A stretch of DNA of 64,000 bases from Shouchella tritolerans (GTDB lineage: Bacteria > Bacillota > Bacilli > Bacillales > Bacillaceae_D), in contig NZ_JAODPB010000002.1 of NCBI RefSeq assembly GCF_025770735.1, forward strand, positions 372,001 to 436,000, in the 5' to 3' direction. The notes beneath the pieces are model-generated. The model was not told where the DNA came from and did not search any database. It saw only the letters and a program-made list of their open reading frames with translations. How positions within the stretch are numbered: the first letter of the stretch is position 1; each line of letters opens with the position of its first letter. Shown here piece by piece: positions 52,769 to 61,210 of this stretch. The position numbers and the translations under genes are program-made.

Positions 52769-53206
52769 TCAGCTATTAAGAGGTTTGCTCATCGTCACAT
52801 GGGGGATGCCAGCATCAATAAATTCAGGGGAAGTTACTGTGTAACCAAGCTTTTCATAAAAATAGCTCGCGTGGGTTTGAGCATGGAGCTTTGCTGCTTT
52901 TGCCCCCATTCTCGCGCTTGCTTCCTCAAGCGCCGTCATTAATTGTTTCCCTGCACCTGACTGACGCTTTTCTTTGATCACACAAACCCGTTCAATTTTC
53001 GCCTCCTCATTAGCCAATAAGCGGACACGCCCTGTACCGATCGGTGTTTTTCCGTCGTACATGATGATGTGTGTAGCAGACTCGTCATACTGATCCCGTT
53101 CAATGGAAGGGGAGACGCCTTGTTCTACAATGAATACATAGTGCCGCACACTGGCGCAGTCCGAGTGTTCTTGCGCGCTAGCGGCAACTTTCGTACAATA
53201 AGTCAT
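52769..53206 (-). CDS. yjcF: GNAT-family N-acetyltransferase (YjcF)
   Basis: A 145-residue acetyltransferase with acetyl-CoA-binding signature VIKEKRQSGAGKQLMTALEE and the typical C-terminal GYTVTSPEFIDAGIPHVTM. It begins after yjcG in the same direction (6 bases apart). The order yjcH-yjcG-yjcF is that of B. subtilis. The acceptor substrate is unknown. Confidence 0.85.
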   Translation of the reverse strand: MTYCTKVAASAQEHSDCASVRHYVFIVEQGVSPSIERDQYDESATHIIMYDGKTPIGTGRVRLLANEEAKIERVCVIKEKRQSGAGKQLMTALEEASARMGAKAAKLHAQTHASYFYEKLGYTVTSPEFIDAGIPHVTMSKPLNS

Positions 53207-53212
53207 TCCCTC

Positions 53213-53728
53213 TTAATCTCCTTCTAAAAAAAATGTTTCATAAACAGCCCATGAACCGTTGTCAAGTTGTTTGAGCAATTGAAAGCGATCAATTGTTTCT
53301 TGGTGGGAAACATCGATCATTTTCAATTGACCAACAATATCAGCATGCTCTGATTGGGGCAATCCTTGGGCAATCGTGATGTGGGGAATAAATACAGGAT
53401 GCGCCCGCTTGCGCGGAAACGGATGGCGGTGTAAAGCTTCATAAAGAGCAAGCAAGCCATCGTTTTCTTTGATTTTATAATAAATGGTTGTTGACTGAGG
53501 ATAAAACGTGTCGACTTTATAAACGTCAATGGCAATTGGTTTATGGCTTTTCCCAATGGTCCGTAACGCCTCAATGATTTTAGGTCGTTCCTCCTCGGCA
53601 ATTGAAAAACGTTCTTTTAGGGTAAGATGTGGCGGTATGTTTGCGTAATGGGCGTCATAACGCCGCCTATAGCCGTTTGCCGTGTCTTGGAACGGTTTAG
53701 ATGGGAACATGACAATGCTGTAATTCAA
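53213..53728 (-). CDS. yjcG: 2'-5' RNA ligase / phosphoesterase-family protein (YjcG)
   Basis: A 171-residue 2H phosphoesterase-superfamily protein with both catalytic HxT motifs, HLT (PPHLTLKERF) and HIT (IPHITIAQGL). B. subtilis YjcG belongs to this group; its in vivo substrate is not established. The start is a TTG with a run of G's as SD. It lies between yjcH and yjcF in one transcript. Confidence 0.87.
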   Translation of the reverse strand: MNYSIVMFPSKPFQDTANGYRRRYDAHYANIPPHLTLKERFSIAEEERPKIIEALRTIGKSHKPIAIDVYKVDTFYPQSTTIYYKIKENDGLLALYEALHRHPFPRKRAHPVFIPHITIAQGLPQSEHADIVGQLKMIDVSHQETIDRFQLLKQLDNGSWAVYETFFLEGD

Positions 53729-53835
53729 GTAAAAAACCCCCCTCGATTTTTAGATGATATCAGAACGGTTTCGCTTGTTTACACACTTTTATTAGCAAAA
53801 AACAAAAGGCAGCTGCACGCACTCTCTCTTGTAAG

Positions 53836-54567
53836 CTAGGAGAGCGGCAACACCGTTTGCAGCGCCCGAGGCAAATCCTTCTGCCAATATGTCCACGTAT
53901 GATTGCCTTGGAACTCATAGTACGTATACGAAAAGGGACCTTGTTCAAGCAGTTTATTTAATCTGCGGTTAGGCGTCAAAAAATCAGCTACATCCCCGTT
54001 TGTTAAAGTCACTTCTGTCTCCTCTAGCCCAATTACATGGTAGATGGTTAACGAGTCGCTGTTAGAAAACTGATTTACTTGTTCAAGTACTTGCTCAGAA
54101 ACAAAGGGGGAATGGAGCACAACTTTTCCGAAAATGTTTGGGTATTCAAGCGCCGTTTGCAACGACACGGTTGCAGCAAGGGAATCCCCCGCAAGTATGC
54201 GTGCTTCTGGGAGTGGTTCTGTTGAAATTTCTTGTTCGAGAAAAGGGAGTAGCTCACATGCGAGAAAGCGTCGATAGTTTTCGGCGTCTTCACCTTCTGG
54301 ATGGTACCATTTTCTTCTAGTCGGCACAGAAGGGTAAGGGACACCGACAATAACAACTTCCTCAATATCTCCTTCTTCCATTAATGCCTCCGCTTGGCGC
54401 GGAATGCGCCCTAAGCGGAAATAGTCTTGGCCATCTTGGCAAATCAAGAGTCTGTACGATTTTAACGGTGTATAATGGGGCGGTTTATAGATCGATAAAG
54501 GAATCATTTCCGCCAAGTATGTACTTTCAATTTTCAGCTCAGATAACTGTCCATTTAAACCTGCCAT
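53836..54567 (-). CDS. yjcH: Putative esterase (YjcH)
   Basis: A 243-residue alpha/beta-hydrolase of the esterase D/enterochelin esterase-like group. The nucleophile elbow is AGDSLAATVS (GxSxA variant), and the His is in FQGNHTWTYWQ. There is no signal peptide. It is the first gene of the yjcHGF operon. The SD is AAAGGACG. Substrate unknown. Confidence 0.85.
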   Translation of the reverse strand: MAGLNGQLSELKIESTYLAEMIPLSIYKPPHYTPLKSYRLLICQDGQDYFRLGRIPRQAEALMEEGDIEEVVIVGVPYPSVPTRRKWYHPEGEDAENYRRFLACELLPFLEQEISTEPLPEARILAGDSLAATVSLQTALEYPNIFGKVVLHSPFVSEQVLEQVNQFSNSDSLTIYHVIGLEETEVTLTNGDVADFLTPNRRLNKLLEQGPFSYTYYEFQGNHTWTYWQKDLPRALQTVLPLS

Positions 54568-54720
54568 GATGCAACGTCCTTTCTTAACGGGCTTTAGCTT
54601 AGTTTAACATACTTTTGTCAAAGCCAGGTAATTTCGTCTATTCAAGCGTCTGTCTATGATAAAATAGAAAAAAATGGACAACCTAAAAAGGATGACGCAT
54701 GTGACGAATGGAGGAGTAAA

Positions 54721-54912
54721 ATGATCAAACGTCGAAAACCCCACTGGGTTTATTATAAAGAAATTTTCCGTTCCAAATTTCAAGCTGGTTGCGTAAAAGC
54801 GAAATTGGAGGATAATTGGCAGAATGGATATGAAATTGGCCCTTTAGTTGAAGTTAAAAAGCTACGATCAAATAAGTATGTAGTTCGTTACACGTATGAT
54901 GAAGTCATGTAA
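54721..54912 (+). CDS. Small basic protein of unknown function
   Basis: A 63-residue, basic and Tyr/Trp-rich protein with strong SD (ATGGAGGAG). I recognise no family. The AGGTGATTT-like promoter region is shared with the divergent yjcH. It lies next to a convergent XRE regulator gene, six bases apart. Confidence 0.6.
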   Translation: MIKRRKPHWVYYKEIFRSKFQAGCVKAKLEDNWQNGYEIGPLVEVKKLRSNKYVVRYTYDEVM

Positions 54913-54918
54913 ATTCGT

Positions 54919-55224
54919 TTATACCTTGTTTGTTGCACAATGTTTTCTGTATAGCTGCAAGCAATCTGCTAGAAACAATTTTTCATCGCTAGTGAGCTGA
55001 TCAGAATGGAGTATAAAGGAATCGTTTGAGTCCAGTCGGCCTATCAAATAATCAGTGCTAACATTAAAGTAGTCGGCAAGACGGGCCAAATTGTCTAAGT
55101 CAGGTTTTCTTGTGCCATTCTCATAACCTGAAATTGTAGATTGTGCCATATTTAACGCTTGGCCCAGTTCTTTCATTGTCAACTGCTTTTTAATGCGGCA
55201 TTCTTTTAATCGTGATGCAAACAT
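54919..55224 (-). CDS. XRE-family helix-turn-helix regulator
   Basis: A 101-residue regulator with an N-terminal HTH_3 domain (LKECRIKKQLTMKELGQALNMAQSTISGYENG) and a C-terminal helical stretch. The conserved YENGTRKPDLDNLARLADYFNVSTDYLIGR is typical of SinR/Xre relatives. Two close ATGs (55233, 55224) exist; the second fits the SD spacing. It is divergent from a second HTH gene at 55377, which suggests a regulator pair with a shared intergenic promoter region. Confidence 0.82.
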   Translation of the reverse strand: MFASRLKECRIKKQLTMKELGQALNMAQSTISGYENGTRKPDLDNLARLADYFNVSTDYLIGRLDSNDSFILHSDQLTSDEKLFLADCLQLYRKHCATNKV

Positions 55225-55376
55225 GCCGTCCATTCTCCTTTCATTGAAGCTTGTTCCATTATACTTTGCAATCTGTAAAATAAAGAAGCAATACGCGAAA
55301 TGAATTGAAGGAATTGCTGATTGCGTAGTAAAATAAGTAATGATGTGTTTATTGAAGAACTCAAGGAGGAAGAACG

Positions 55377-55601
55377 ATGAGTGAAAGTAGCATTCGAATT
55401 TTGCGAACCAAAAAAGGCTACAGCCTTGAGGAAGTAGCAAAAGAGGTAGGGATTTCAGCGGGATATTTGTCGCAAATTGAATCGGGCAAGCGCCAAGTCA
55501 GCGCTGAAATCGCGAAGCTAATTGCAAAATTATTTAGCGTTGACCGGGAAGAACTTTTTGAAGCAACGCGTTTTAAAGCGATTCGCCAAGAAAAGAAATA
55601 A
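55377..55601 (+). CDS. Small XRE-family HTH protein
   Basis: A 74-residue protein that is essentially a single HTH_3 domain (IRILRTKKGYSLEEVAKEVGISAGYLSQIESGKR) with a short basic tail. The SD is excellent (AAGGAGGAAG). No effector domain is present. Target unknown; autoregulation or repression of the divergent neighbour is plausible. Confidence 0.82.
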   Translation: MSESSIRILRTKKGYSLEEVAKEVGISAGYLSQIESGKRQVSAEIAKLIAKLFSVDREELFEATRFKAIRQEKK

Positions 55602-55667
55602 GTATTTTCTTGTTTAAAGAAGAGCCAGCACAGTTTGATTCAGCCTCCTTGAGTCCGCTCTTCCAAT

Positions 55668-55699
55668 AAAAAAAGCAGGCATGTCAGCCTGCTTTTTTG
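55668..55699. terminator. Bidirectional terminator between the small HTH gene and fumC
   Basis: A stem AAGCAGGC/GCCTGCTT with A/T extension on both sides (55668-55680 with 55687-55698) suits both convergent transcripts. Confidence 0.9.
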
Positions 55700-55700
55700 T

Positions 55701-57089
55701 TTATTTTGGGGCAATCATTTCCTTTGGAACTACATATTCGTCAAATTGCTCTTCAGTCAGCAACCCTGACTCAATAGCAGCTTCTTTAAGCGTTGTGTTT
55801 TCAGCATGTGCTTTTTTCGCAATTTTTGCGGCATTTTCGTAGCCGATGTGTGGGTTAAGGGCAGTCACAAGCATAAGGGATTCATTTAACAATTGCGCCA
55901 TTTTTTCTTCGTCTGCTTTTAGGCCAACTAAACATTTGTTGCGGAAGTTGTTGAGCCCGTCTGCAAGAAGACGCATCGATTGAAGGACATTGTAAATAAT
56001 GACTGGTTTAAACACATTTAGCTGAAAATGGCCTTGGCTTGCGGCAAAGCCGACTGCCGCATCGTTCCCCATCACTTGGGCTGCTACCATCGTTAACGCT
56101 TCACTTTGCGTCGGATTGACTTTCCCAGGCATAATTGAGCTACCTGGTTCATTGGCAGGAATCAACACTTCACCAATGCCACAGCGCGGCCCGCTTGCAA
56201 GCAAGCGAATGTCATTTGCAATTTTAAACGCATCGGCAGCCAGTGCTTTCAGCGCGCCATGAAAATGGACGAGCTCGTCATGGCTTGTCAAGCCATGGAA
56301 AAAGTTTTCCGATGCTTTAAAGGCGACGCCTGTTTGCTTTGTAAGTTGAGCAGAAACTTCTTTGCTAAAACCGACTGGCGCGTTTAGGCCAGTGCCAACA
56401 GCCGTTCCGCCGATCGTGAGAGAACGTACATGTTCAAGTGCTTCGCTAATCAGTGTTTCGCATGTTTGGAGCATATGTTTCCAACCGCTAATTTCTTGCC
56501 CAAATGTGAGCGGAGTCGCATCTTGCAAGTGTGTACGGCCAATTTTAACAACATCCGAAAAGGCCTCTTCTTTTTCAGCAAGTGTTTCTTTAAAGGCGCG
56601 AATCGCTGGAAGGAGGTTTTCTTCCGCAAAAACAACAGTAGCGACATGCATTGCTGTTGGAAATGTATCGTTTGAACTTTGTGAGTGGTTGACATCGTCG
56701 TTCGGATGGACACGAACATCATGATGTCCATTTTCATCTAAGTATTGGTTTGCTAAGTAAGCCAGCACTTCATTCATATTCATGTTAGACTGCGTGCCGC
56801 TACCTGTTTGCCAGACAACTAAAGGGAAATGATCTTCTAGTCCGCCCTCAATGATTTTATCGGCTGCATATGTAATCGCTTCAACTTTGCGAGAGTCGAG
56901 TCCTTTTAAGCGCCCGTTGACAATGGCTGCAGCTTTCTTCAAGTGGGCGAAGGCGAGAACAACTTCAAAAGGAATTTTTTCGGTGCCAATTTTAAAGTTT
57001 TCCAGGCTACGTTGTGTTTGTGCGCCCCAAAAACGGTCTGCTGGAACTTCGATTTCGCCGATTGTATCTCTTTCTGTACGCGTTTCCAT
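55701..57089 (-). CDS. fumC: Fumarate hydratase class II
   Basis: A 462-residue TCA-cycle enzyme interconverting fumarate and malate, iron-independent. Diagnostic blocks are [49 protein letters not shown] and the signature [16 protein letters not shown] 57089 has AAAGGG 8 bases upstream; an ATG two codons earlier and a GTG are too close to the SD. It is called citG in B. subtilis. Confidence 0.96.
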   Translation of the reverse strand: METRTERDTIGEIEVPADRFWGAQTQRSLENFKIGTEKIPFEVVLAFAHLKKAAAIVNGRLKGLDSRKVEAITYAADKIIEGGLEDHFPLVVWQTGSGTQSNMNMNEVLAYLANQYLDENGHHDVRVHPNDDVNHSQSSNDTFPTAMHVATVVFAEENLLPAIRAFKETLAEKEEAFSDVVKIGRTHLQDATPLTFGQEISGWKHMLQTCETLISEALEHVRSLTIGGTAVGTGLNAPVGFSKEVSAQLTKQTGVAFKASENFFHGLTSHDELVHFHGALKALAADAFKIANDIRLLASGPRCGIGEVLIPANEPGSSIMPGKVNPTQSEALTMVAAQVMGNDAAVGFAASQGHFQLNVFKPVIIYNVLQSMRLLADGLNNFRNKCLVGLKADEEKMAQLLNESLMLVTALNPHIGYENAAKIAKKAHAENTTLKEAAIESGLLTEEQFDEYVVPKEMIAPK

Positions 57090-57173
57090 TTTCATCACCC
57101 TTTTTTATAATCGAAATGAATTACAAACTCCAAATCTATCATACCAGAATTGCAGGTAAAACTTAATGAAAAC

Positions 57174-57200
57174 AGCAGAGGAATTTTTCCTCTGCTTCGA
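57174..57200 (-). terminator. Terminator after msrB
   Basis: A perfect 9-bp stem AGCAGAGGA/TCCTCTGCT (57174-57182 with 57188-57196). On the minus strand it is followed by GTTTTC. Confidence 0.75.
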
Positions 57201-57202
57201 CT

Positions 57203-57637
57203 TTAGTCAAATAGCTTTTCATAGGCGCTGTAGCCCGCTTCTTTGAGTTTTGTTTTAGGGATAAATCGCAATGCTGCAGAGTTGATGCAGTAACGAAGTC
57301 CATTTGGCCCTGGGCCATCTGGAAAGACATGGCCCAAATGAGAATCAGCATTTTTACTGCGTACTTCTGTACGGACCATGAAATGGCTCCTATCTTCTTT
57401 TTCGATGATTTCTGCTTCATCAATGGGTTTGGTGAAGCTTGGCCAACCGCAGCCTGCGTCGTATTTATCTTTTGAAGAAAAAAGCGGTTTACCTGAAACA
57501 ATGTCTACATAGATACCTTCCTCTTCTGTTTCATAATATTCATTTTGAAAAGGCGGTTCCGTGCCATTTTCTTGAGTTACGAAATATTGCATCGGCGTTA
57601 ATTTCTTTTTTAACTCGTCTTTTTGTGGCTTGGTCAT
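57203..57637 (-). CDS. msrB: Peptide-methionine (R)-S-oxide reductase
   Basis: A 144-residue MsrB that reduces methionine-R-sulfoxide in proteins. Blocks present are [15 protein letters not shown] and [11 protein letters not shown] with the catalytic Cys. The two structural CxxC zinc pairs of many MsrBs are absent. The ATG at 57637 overlaps the msrA stop (ATGA), with GGGGAGGAG upstream. It completes an msrA-msrB operon, as in many Firmicutes. Confidence 0.95.
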   Translation of the reverse strand: MTKPQKDELKKKLTPMQYFVTQENGTEPPFQNEYYETEEEGIYVDIVSGKPLFSSKDKYDAGCGWPSFTKPIDEAEIIEKEDRSHFMVRTEVRSKNADSHLGHVFPDGPGPNGLRYCINSAALRFIPKTKLKEAGYSAYEKLFD

Positions 57638-58170
57638 GTCGTTTCTCCTCCCCAATGCTTTTGAATAAACGCTTCACGCCCTGAGCCGCGGCGATACATT
57701 TGATAATGGAACGGATTTTTTTTGTAATAATCTTGATGGTAGCCTTCGGCAGGATAAAAAGGTTTTGCAGGCAATATGAGCGTAGCGATGGGCTTGCTAA
57801 ATTTGCCGCTCTGTTCTAGTTGTTCTTTAGAATGTTCCGCTTCTTTCTTTTGTGTTTCATTATGGTAGAAAATAGCTGTCCGATAGGAATCCCCACGGTC
57901 ATGGAACTGGCCTCCAGGATCGGTTGGATCGATTTGTTGCCAGAAAATTTCTAGAAGCTTGCTGTATGGAAAAACAGCAGCGTCATAAACGATTTGTACC
58001 GCTTCAAAATGGCCGGTTGTTTCACTGCATACTTCTTTGTATGTCGGGTTTTTTGTATGCCCGCCAGTGTAGCCTGATGTGACCGTTTCAATCCCGTCAT
58101 AGGAGTCAAATGGTTTCACCATACACCAAAAACAACCGCCTGCAAATGTTGCTTTTTCAAGTTTTGCCAA
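57634..58170 (-). CDS. msrA: Peptide-methionine (S)-S-oxide reductase
   Basis: A 178-residue MsrA that reduces methionine-S-sulfoxide. The catalytic motif GGCFWC lies at about residues 11-16, GYTGG and [13 protein letters not shown] follow, and [19 protein letters not shown] is the substrate-pocket block. The first gene of the msr pair. The SD is AAGGGGGAG. Confidence 0.96.
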   Translation of the reverse strand: MAKLEKATFAGGCFWCMVKPFDSYDGIETVTSGYTGGHTKNPTYKEVCSETTGHFEAVQIVYDAAVFPYSKLLEIFWQQIDPTDPGGQFHDRGDSYRTAIFYHNETQKKEAEHSKEQLEQSGKFSKPIATLILPAKPFYPAEGYHQDYYKKNPFHYQMYRRGSGREAFIQKHWGGETT

Positions 58171-58277
58171 CCTTTACTCCCCCTTAAAGCGTGTGTCTTT
58201 AGTATACCATACCCACAAGCTGGGCATCTTATCATGAGCTTTCCATTTCCATAAAAGCTGTGCTAGTATAAATACTT

Positions 58278-58295
58278 AGTGCAGTGCACTGCACT
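58278..58295. promoter_or_regulatory. 18-bp perfect palindrome, candidate operator
   Basis: AGTGCAGTGCACTGCACT is its own reverse complement and lies just after TAGTATAAAT (a likely -10 box, 58265-58273), about 40 bases before the permease ATG. A repressor could bind over the start site. It is not the PurBox and is not part of a purine riboswitch, none of which was seen. Confidence 0.55.
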
Positions 58296-58334
58296 GGGCG
58301 GGTGAGGGTTTATTCATAAAGAGAGCGCATTTAA

Positions 58335-59621
58335 ATGAATGTGTTATTTTCATTTTTTCAGTTGCCTAAACACGACACGACGATCAAACAAGAACTTGGA
58401 GCTGGAACGGTTGCGTTTTTGACATCCGTTTATATTGTGGCTATTAATAGTTCCATTTTAGCCGATGCAGGCATGCCTGTTGCAGGAGCGGCTTTTGCGA
58501 CCATTCTAACCTGTTTTTTTGGCTGTTTGCTAATGGGATTGTGGAGCAATACACCGATTGTATTAATTCCAGGTATGGGCATTAATGCCATGTTTGCTTA
58601 TACATTTGTTCATGGCGTAGGTATGAGCTGGCAAGAAGCGTTAGCAGTTGTGTTTGTCGCCGGGGTGCTTTTTGCCGTTGTTAGCTTTACTAGTTTTGCG
58701 ACAATCCTTGACAAGGGAATCCCAGTTGATTTAAAACATGGGATTACAGCTGGAATCGGTTGTTTTCTTGTGTTTATTGGGTTGCAAAAAGGGGGCATCG
58801 TGGAATACAGTCGAGAAACAATGGTTCAGCTGGCAGATTTGTCTGAACCATTGCCGCTCGCAACGCTATTGACCCTTGTAGTCGCTTTGTTTTTGTTTGT
58901 CCGTGGCGTTTCCGGTCATTTCTTGTGGGCAATTTTAAGCGGAATCGGGATTGGGCTCGTACTGAACGTCCCTAATGGTAAGGACACGATCACGTTTTCG
59001 ACGGAGGGCATGATGGCCGTCTTTGGGCAATTGTCATTTTCAGCAATTGCGACTGTGCCATTTTGGACGTCTGTTTTTGCTATGACAATGGTGCTTACGT
59101 TTGAAAACATCGGTCTGATTTCTGGCTATACGAAACAATTAGGACGGCCAGATAAAGGAAAACGGGCCCTCCAAGCCAACGCTATATCAGCGCTTGCCAG
59201 CGGTGTATTTGGCTCAAGTCCTACCGTTTCGACAGCCGAGACGGCTGCAGGGTTGGCAGCAGGGGGGAAAACAGGGATTTCAGCGATTACAACAGGTATG
59301 TTGTTTTTGTTTACATTTTTGCTGTTTCCACTCCTCGTGCATATCCCTGATAGTGCAATTGCGCCTATTCTTGTCATTGTCGGCACTTTAATGATGAAAG
59401 AAGTACGGGAAATTTCATTTGCTGACATCTCCAATTGGTTGCCTGCTGTGTTTATCGTTATTGGAATCCCGTTTATGTATTCAATTGCCGACGGCATTGC
59501 TTTTGGGTTTGTTGCTTATCCGTTGTTAAAAACGATGGCTCGTCAACATCGTCAAGTGAGCACCACGATGTATGTCGTCGGTGTGCTGTTTTTTCTACAC
59601 TTGCTTTTATCCAATTTGTGA
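58335..59621 (+). CDS. NCS2-family purine permease (AdeQ/PbuG-like)
   Basis: A 428-residue membrane protein with about 12-13 segments of the AzgA-type NCS2 group that imports purine bases (guanine, hypoxanthine or adenine) by proton symport. Family landmarks are PGMGINAMFAYTFVHG, GSSPTVSTAETAAGLAAGGKTG and ISGYTKQLGRPDKGKRA. An 18-bp palindrome lies upstream. The SD is weak (AAAGAGAG). A strong terminator follows. Substrate specificity cannot be read here. Confidence 0.9.
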   Translation: MNVLFSFFQLPKHDTTIKQELGAGTVAFLTSVYIVAINSSILADAGMPVAGAAFATILTCFFGCLLMGLWSNTPIVLIPGMGINAMFAYTFVHGVGMSWQEALAVVFVAGVLFAVVSFTSFATILDKGIPVDLKHGITAGIGCFLVFIGLQKGGIVEYSRETMVQLADLSEPLPLATLLTLVVALFLFVRGVSGHFLWAILSGIGIGLVLNVPNGKDTITFSTEGMMAVFGQLSFSAIATVPFWTSVFAMTMVLTFENIGLISGYTKQLGRPDKGKRALQANAISALASGVFGSSPTVSTAETAAGLAAGGKTGISAITTGMLFLFTFLLFPLLVHIPDSAIAPILVIVGTLMMKEVREISFADISNWLPAVFIVIGIPFMYSIADGIAFGFVAYPLLKTMARQHRQVSTTMYVVGVLFFLHLLLSNL

Positions 59622-59670
59622 TGATTACTTAACCTCCTATAATGACTCGAAGATAAAATAGCCAAAAAGC

Positions 59671-59716
59671 AAAAAGCTGACAACTAGTCGACATGGGGAT
59701 GTCGGCTTTTTGTTGT
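59671..59716 (+). terminator. Terminator after the purine permease gene
   Basis: A 12-bp stem with one G-U pair (59671-59682 with 59700-59711). A GTCGAC palindrome lies in the loop, and T's follow. Confidence 0.85.
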
Positions 59717-59754
59717 TCTTGTCAAAATTTCTTGATCGAAAAAGGTAGAATGAA

Positions 59755-59784
59755 GAAGGATTCATTTTAGCAATTCACGAATGT
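59755..59784 (+). promoter_or_regulatory. Sigma-H-like promoter of the second orphan kinase
   Basis: GAAGGATTC (59755-59763), a 12-base spacer and CACGAATG (59776-59783). Its -10 element equals that before the kinase at 14507. The leader to the kinase is about 200 bases. Confidence 0.55.
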
Positions 59785-59856
59785 TTTTGTAGATTGCTGT
59801 CTCTTGATTTCAATATAAGGGAGGTTCCAAGTGGAAGTTCTGTAAAAGGAGAAAAA

Positions 59857-59993
59857 ATGAAAATGATAAATCCAGAAAGTGGGTTTTAAAAATGAAATCA
59901 ATGATTGAAAATGGTTCAGTGTCTATTTTAGCAGGAGTCGTTGCCCCTTTGCGCCTACAACAAGGAAATCAAGGAAGATTGCAATGGATGTAG
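59857..59993 (+). promoter_or_regulatory. Leader ORFs ahead of the second kinase
   Basis: A 10-codon ORF (59857-59889) has a perfect SD (AAAAGGAGAAAA). A 33-codon ORF (59892-59993, starting MKSMIENGSV) begins directly after and overlaps the kinase start: its final ATG TAG overlaps the start ATG GAT. A 4-codon GTG ORF with GGGAGG (about 59831) lies upstream. Whether they are translated is not known. Confidence 0.4.
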
Positions 59994-61039
59994 AAGCGCT
60001 TATCGGTCTGTTGGATTTGTCAGAAGATTGTTATTTTATTCACGATGGTGTAACGATTTTATATGCAAATCGTGCCGCCCATGAGTGTTTAGGAAAACCG
60101 ATCGACCATTTAAATGGGAAACGGCTAAAACAGCTTATTTCCGAAGAAGACATCGTATTCTTTAAGGCAAACGACTGGCAAGGTAACCATGTGCTTTACC
60201 GGTCCATTCATACTGACAACGGGCAAGACTATCTGCGAAGCGTCGTTTGTGCTGGGAAACCGTTTCAGTGGGGCAAAAAGCGTCTTTATGCGTCCGTACT
60301 AAAGCAACCTTTCAAACAAGCGCACAAACGGAAAGAAGCAATGGAAGTCGCCTCTCGTTTGTCGGCGGGGGTGGCTCACGAACTCCGTAATCCACTGACA
60401 ACAATAAAAGGATTTATTCAACTCTATTCGGAAATTGGGGAGTTGAGTGCAAGCCAGATCAACATCATGAATATAGAGTTGGAGCGAATTGAAAACATTA
60501 TTAATGACTATGTGCTGTTAGCTGAAGAACCTCCTGCCCGTGAAAACGAATCGATTCAAATGGCAGCCTTTTTGCAGTCGCTCTTAAAAAAGAACAACGT
60601 GAAACAGCTTACCGACGGGCACCCTATTCGGCTAAACATTAGCGAGGAAGCAACCGTGTCGGGGTCAAGAAAAGAGCTTTTTTTGTTGTTTTACAATTTG
60701 CTTGAAAATGCGATTGATGCTAGTTTGAAACATTCACCTGTGCATATTACTATGTATGCGGAAGGCTCGAATGTTTGTGTTGAAATAACAGACTTTGGTT
60801 CTGGGATTCCAGCTGAGAGACTTCATTATATTGGCCAGCCCTTTTATTCGACAAAAGAAAAAGGAACAGGCCTCGGCTTGATGATTTGTTATCGTGTGGT
60901 CGAAACGCATGGTGGCTTGATCGATATCGAGTCGAAAAATAAAAGTGGAACAAAGGTGAAAGTAGTCTTGCCATTGAAAACGAAAAACAGAGCTGCCTCG
61001 ATGGTGCGCGAAAAAACGGCAATGTTAACTTATGGATAA
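59984..61039 (+). CDS. Orphan sporulation-type sensor histidine kinase (second)
   Basis: A 351-residue soluble kinase with a PAS domain (about 5-100, including LDLSEDCYFIHDGVTILYAN), a HisKA domain with H132 in GVAHELRNPLTTIKGFIQLY, and HATPase_c (NLLENAIDASL, DFGSGIPAER, KGTGLGLMI). No response regulator gene is adjacent. It resembles the kinases feeding Spo0F. The ATG has AAGGAAG 8 bases upstream. Its H box and its sigma-H-like promoter parallel the kinase at 14507-15646. Confidence 0.9.
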   Translation: MDVEALIGLLDLSEDCYFIHDGVTILYANRAAHECLGKPIDHLNGKRLKQLISEEDIVFFKANDWQGNHVLYRSIHTDNGQDYLRSVVCAGKPFQWGKKRLYASVLKQPFKQAHKRKEAMEVASRLSAGVAHELRNPLTTIKGFIQLYSEIGELSASQINIMNIELERIENIINDYVLLAEEPPARENESIQMAAFLQSLLKKNNVKQLTDGHPIRLNISEEATVSGSRKELFLLFYNLLENAIDASLKHSPVHITMYAEGSNVCVEITDFGSGIPAERLHYIGQPFYSTKEKGTGLGLMICYRVVETHGGLIDIESKNKSGTKVKVVLPLKTKNRAASMVREKTAMLTYG

Positions 61040-61210
61040 AGCATGACTGAATCGCTAACCATTATTGCAAGGATAAGAAAATGGTTTTCTAGCGAACGCA
61101 AATCAAAAGAAAAGAAAGAATAGGCCCCGCAAGTTGGCATTCTCCAGTCGATTTTCGGCTGCTTCCGTGGTACACTACAACCATAAACGACTGGAGAAAA
61201 AAGGGATCAA

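Noticed and set aside
54919-55440. 173-codon version of the XRE gene with a hydrophobic N-terminal extension
   Set aside because: The extension crosses the promoter region of the divergent HTH gene and lacks an RBS; the short form starts right after AAAGGAG.
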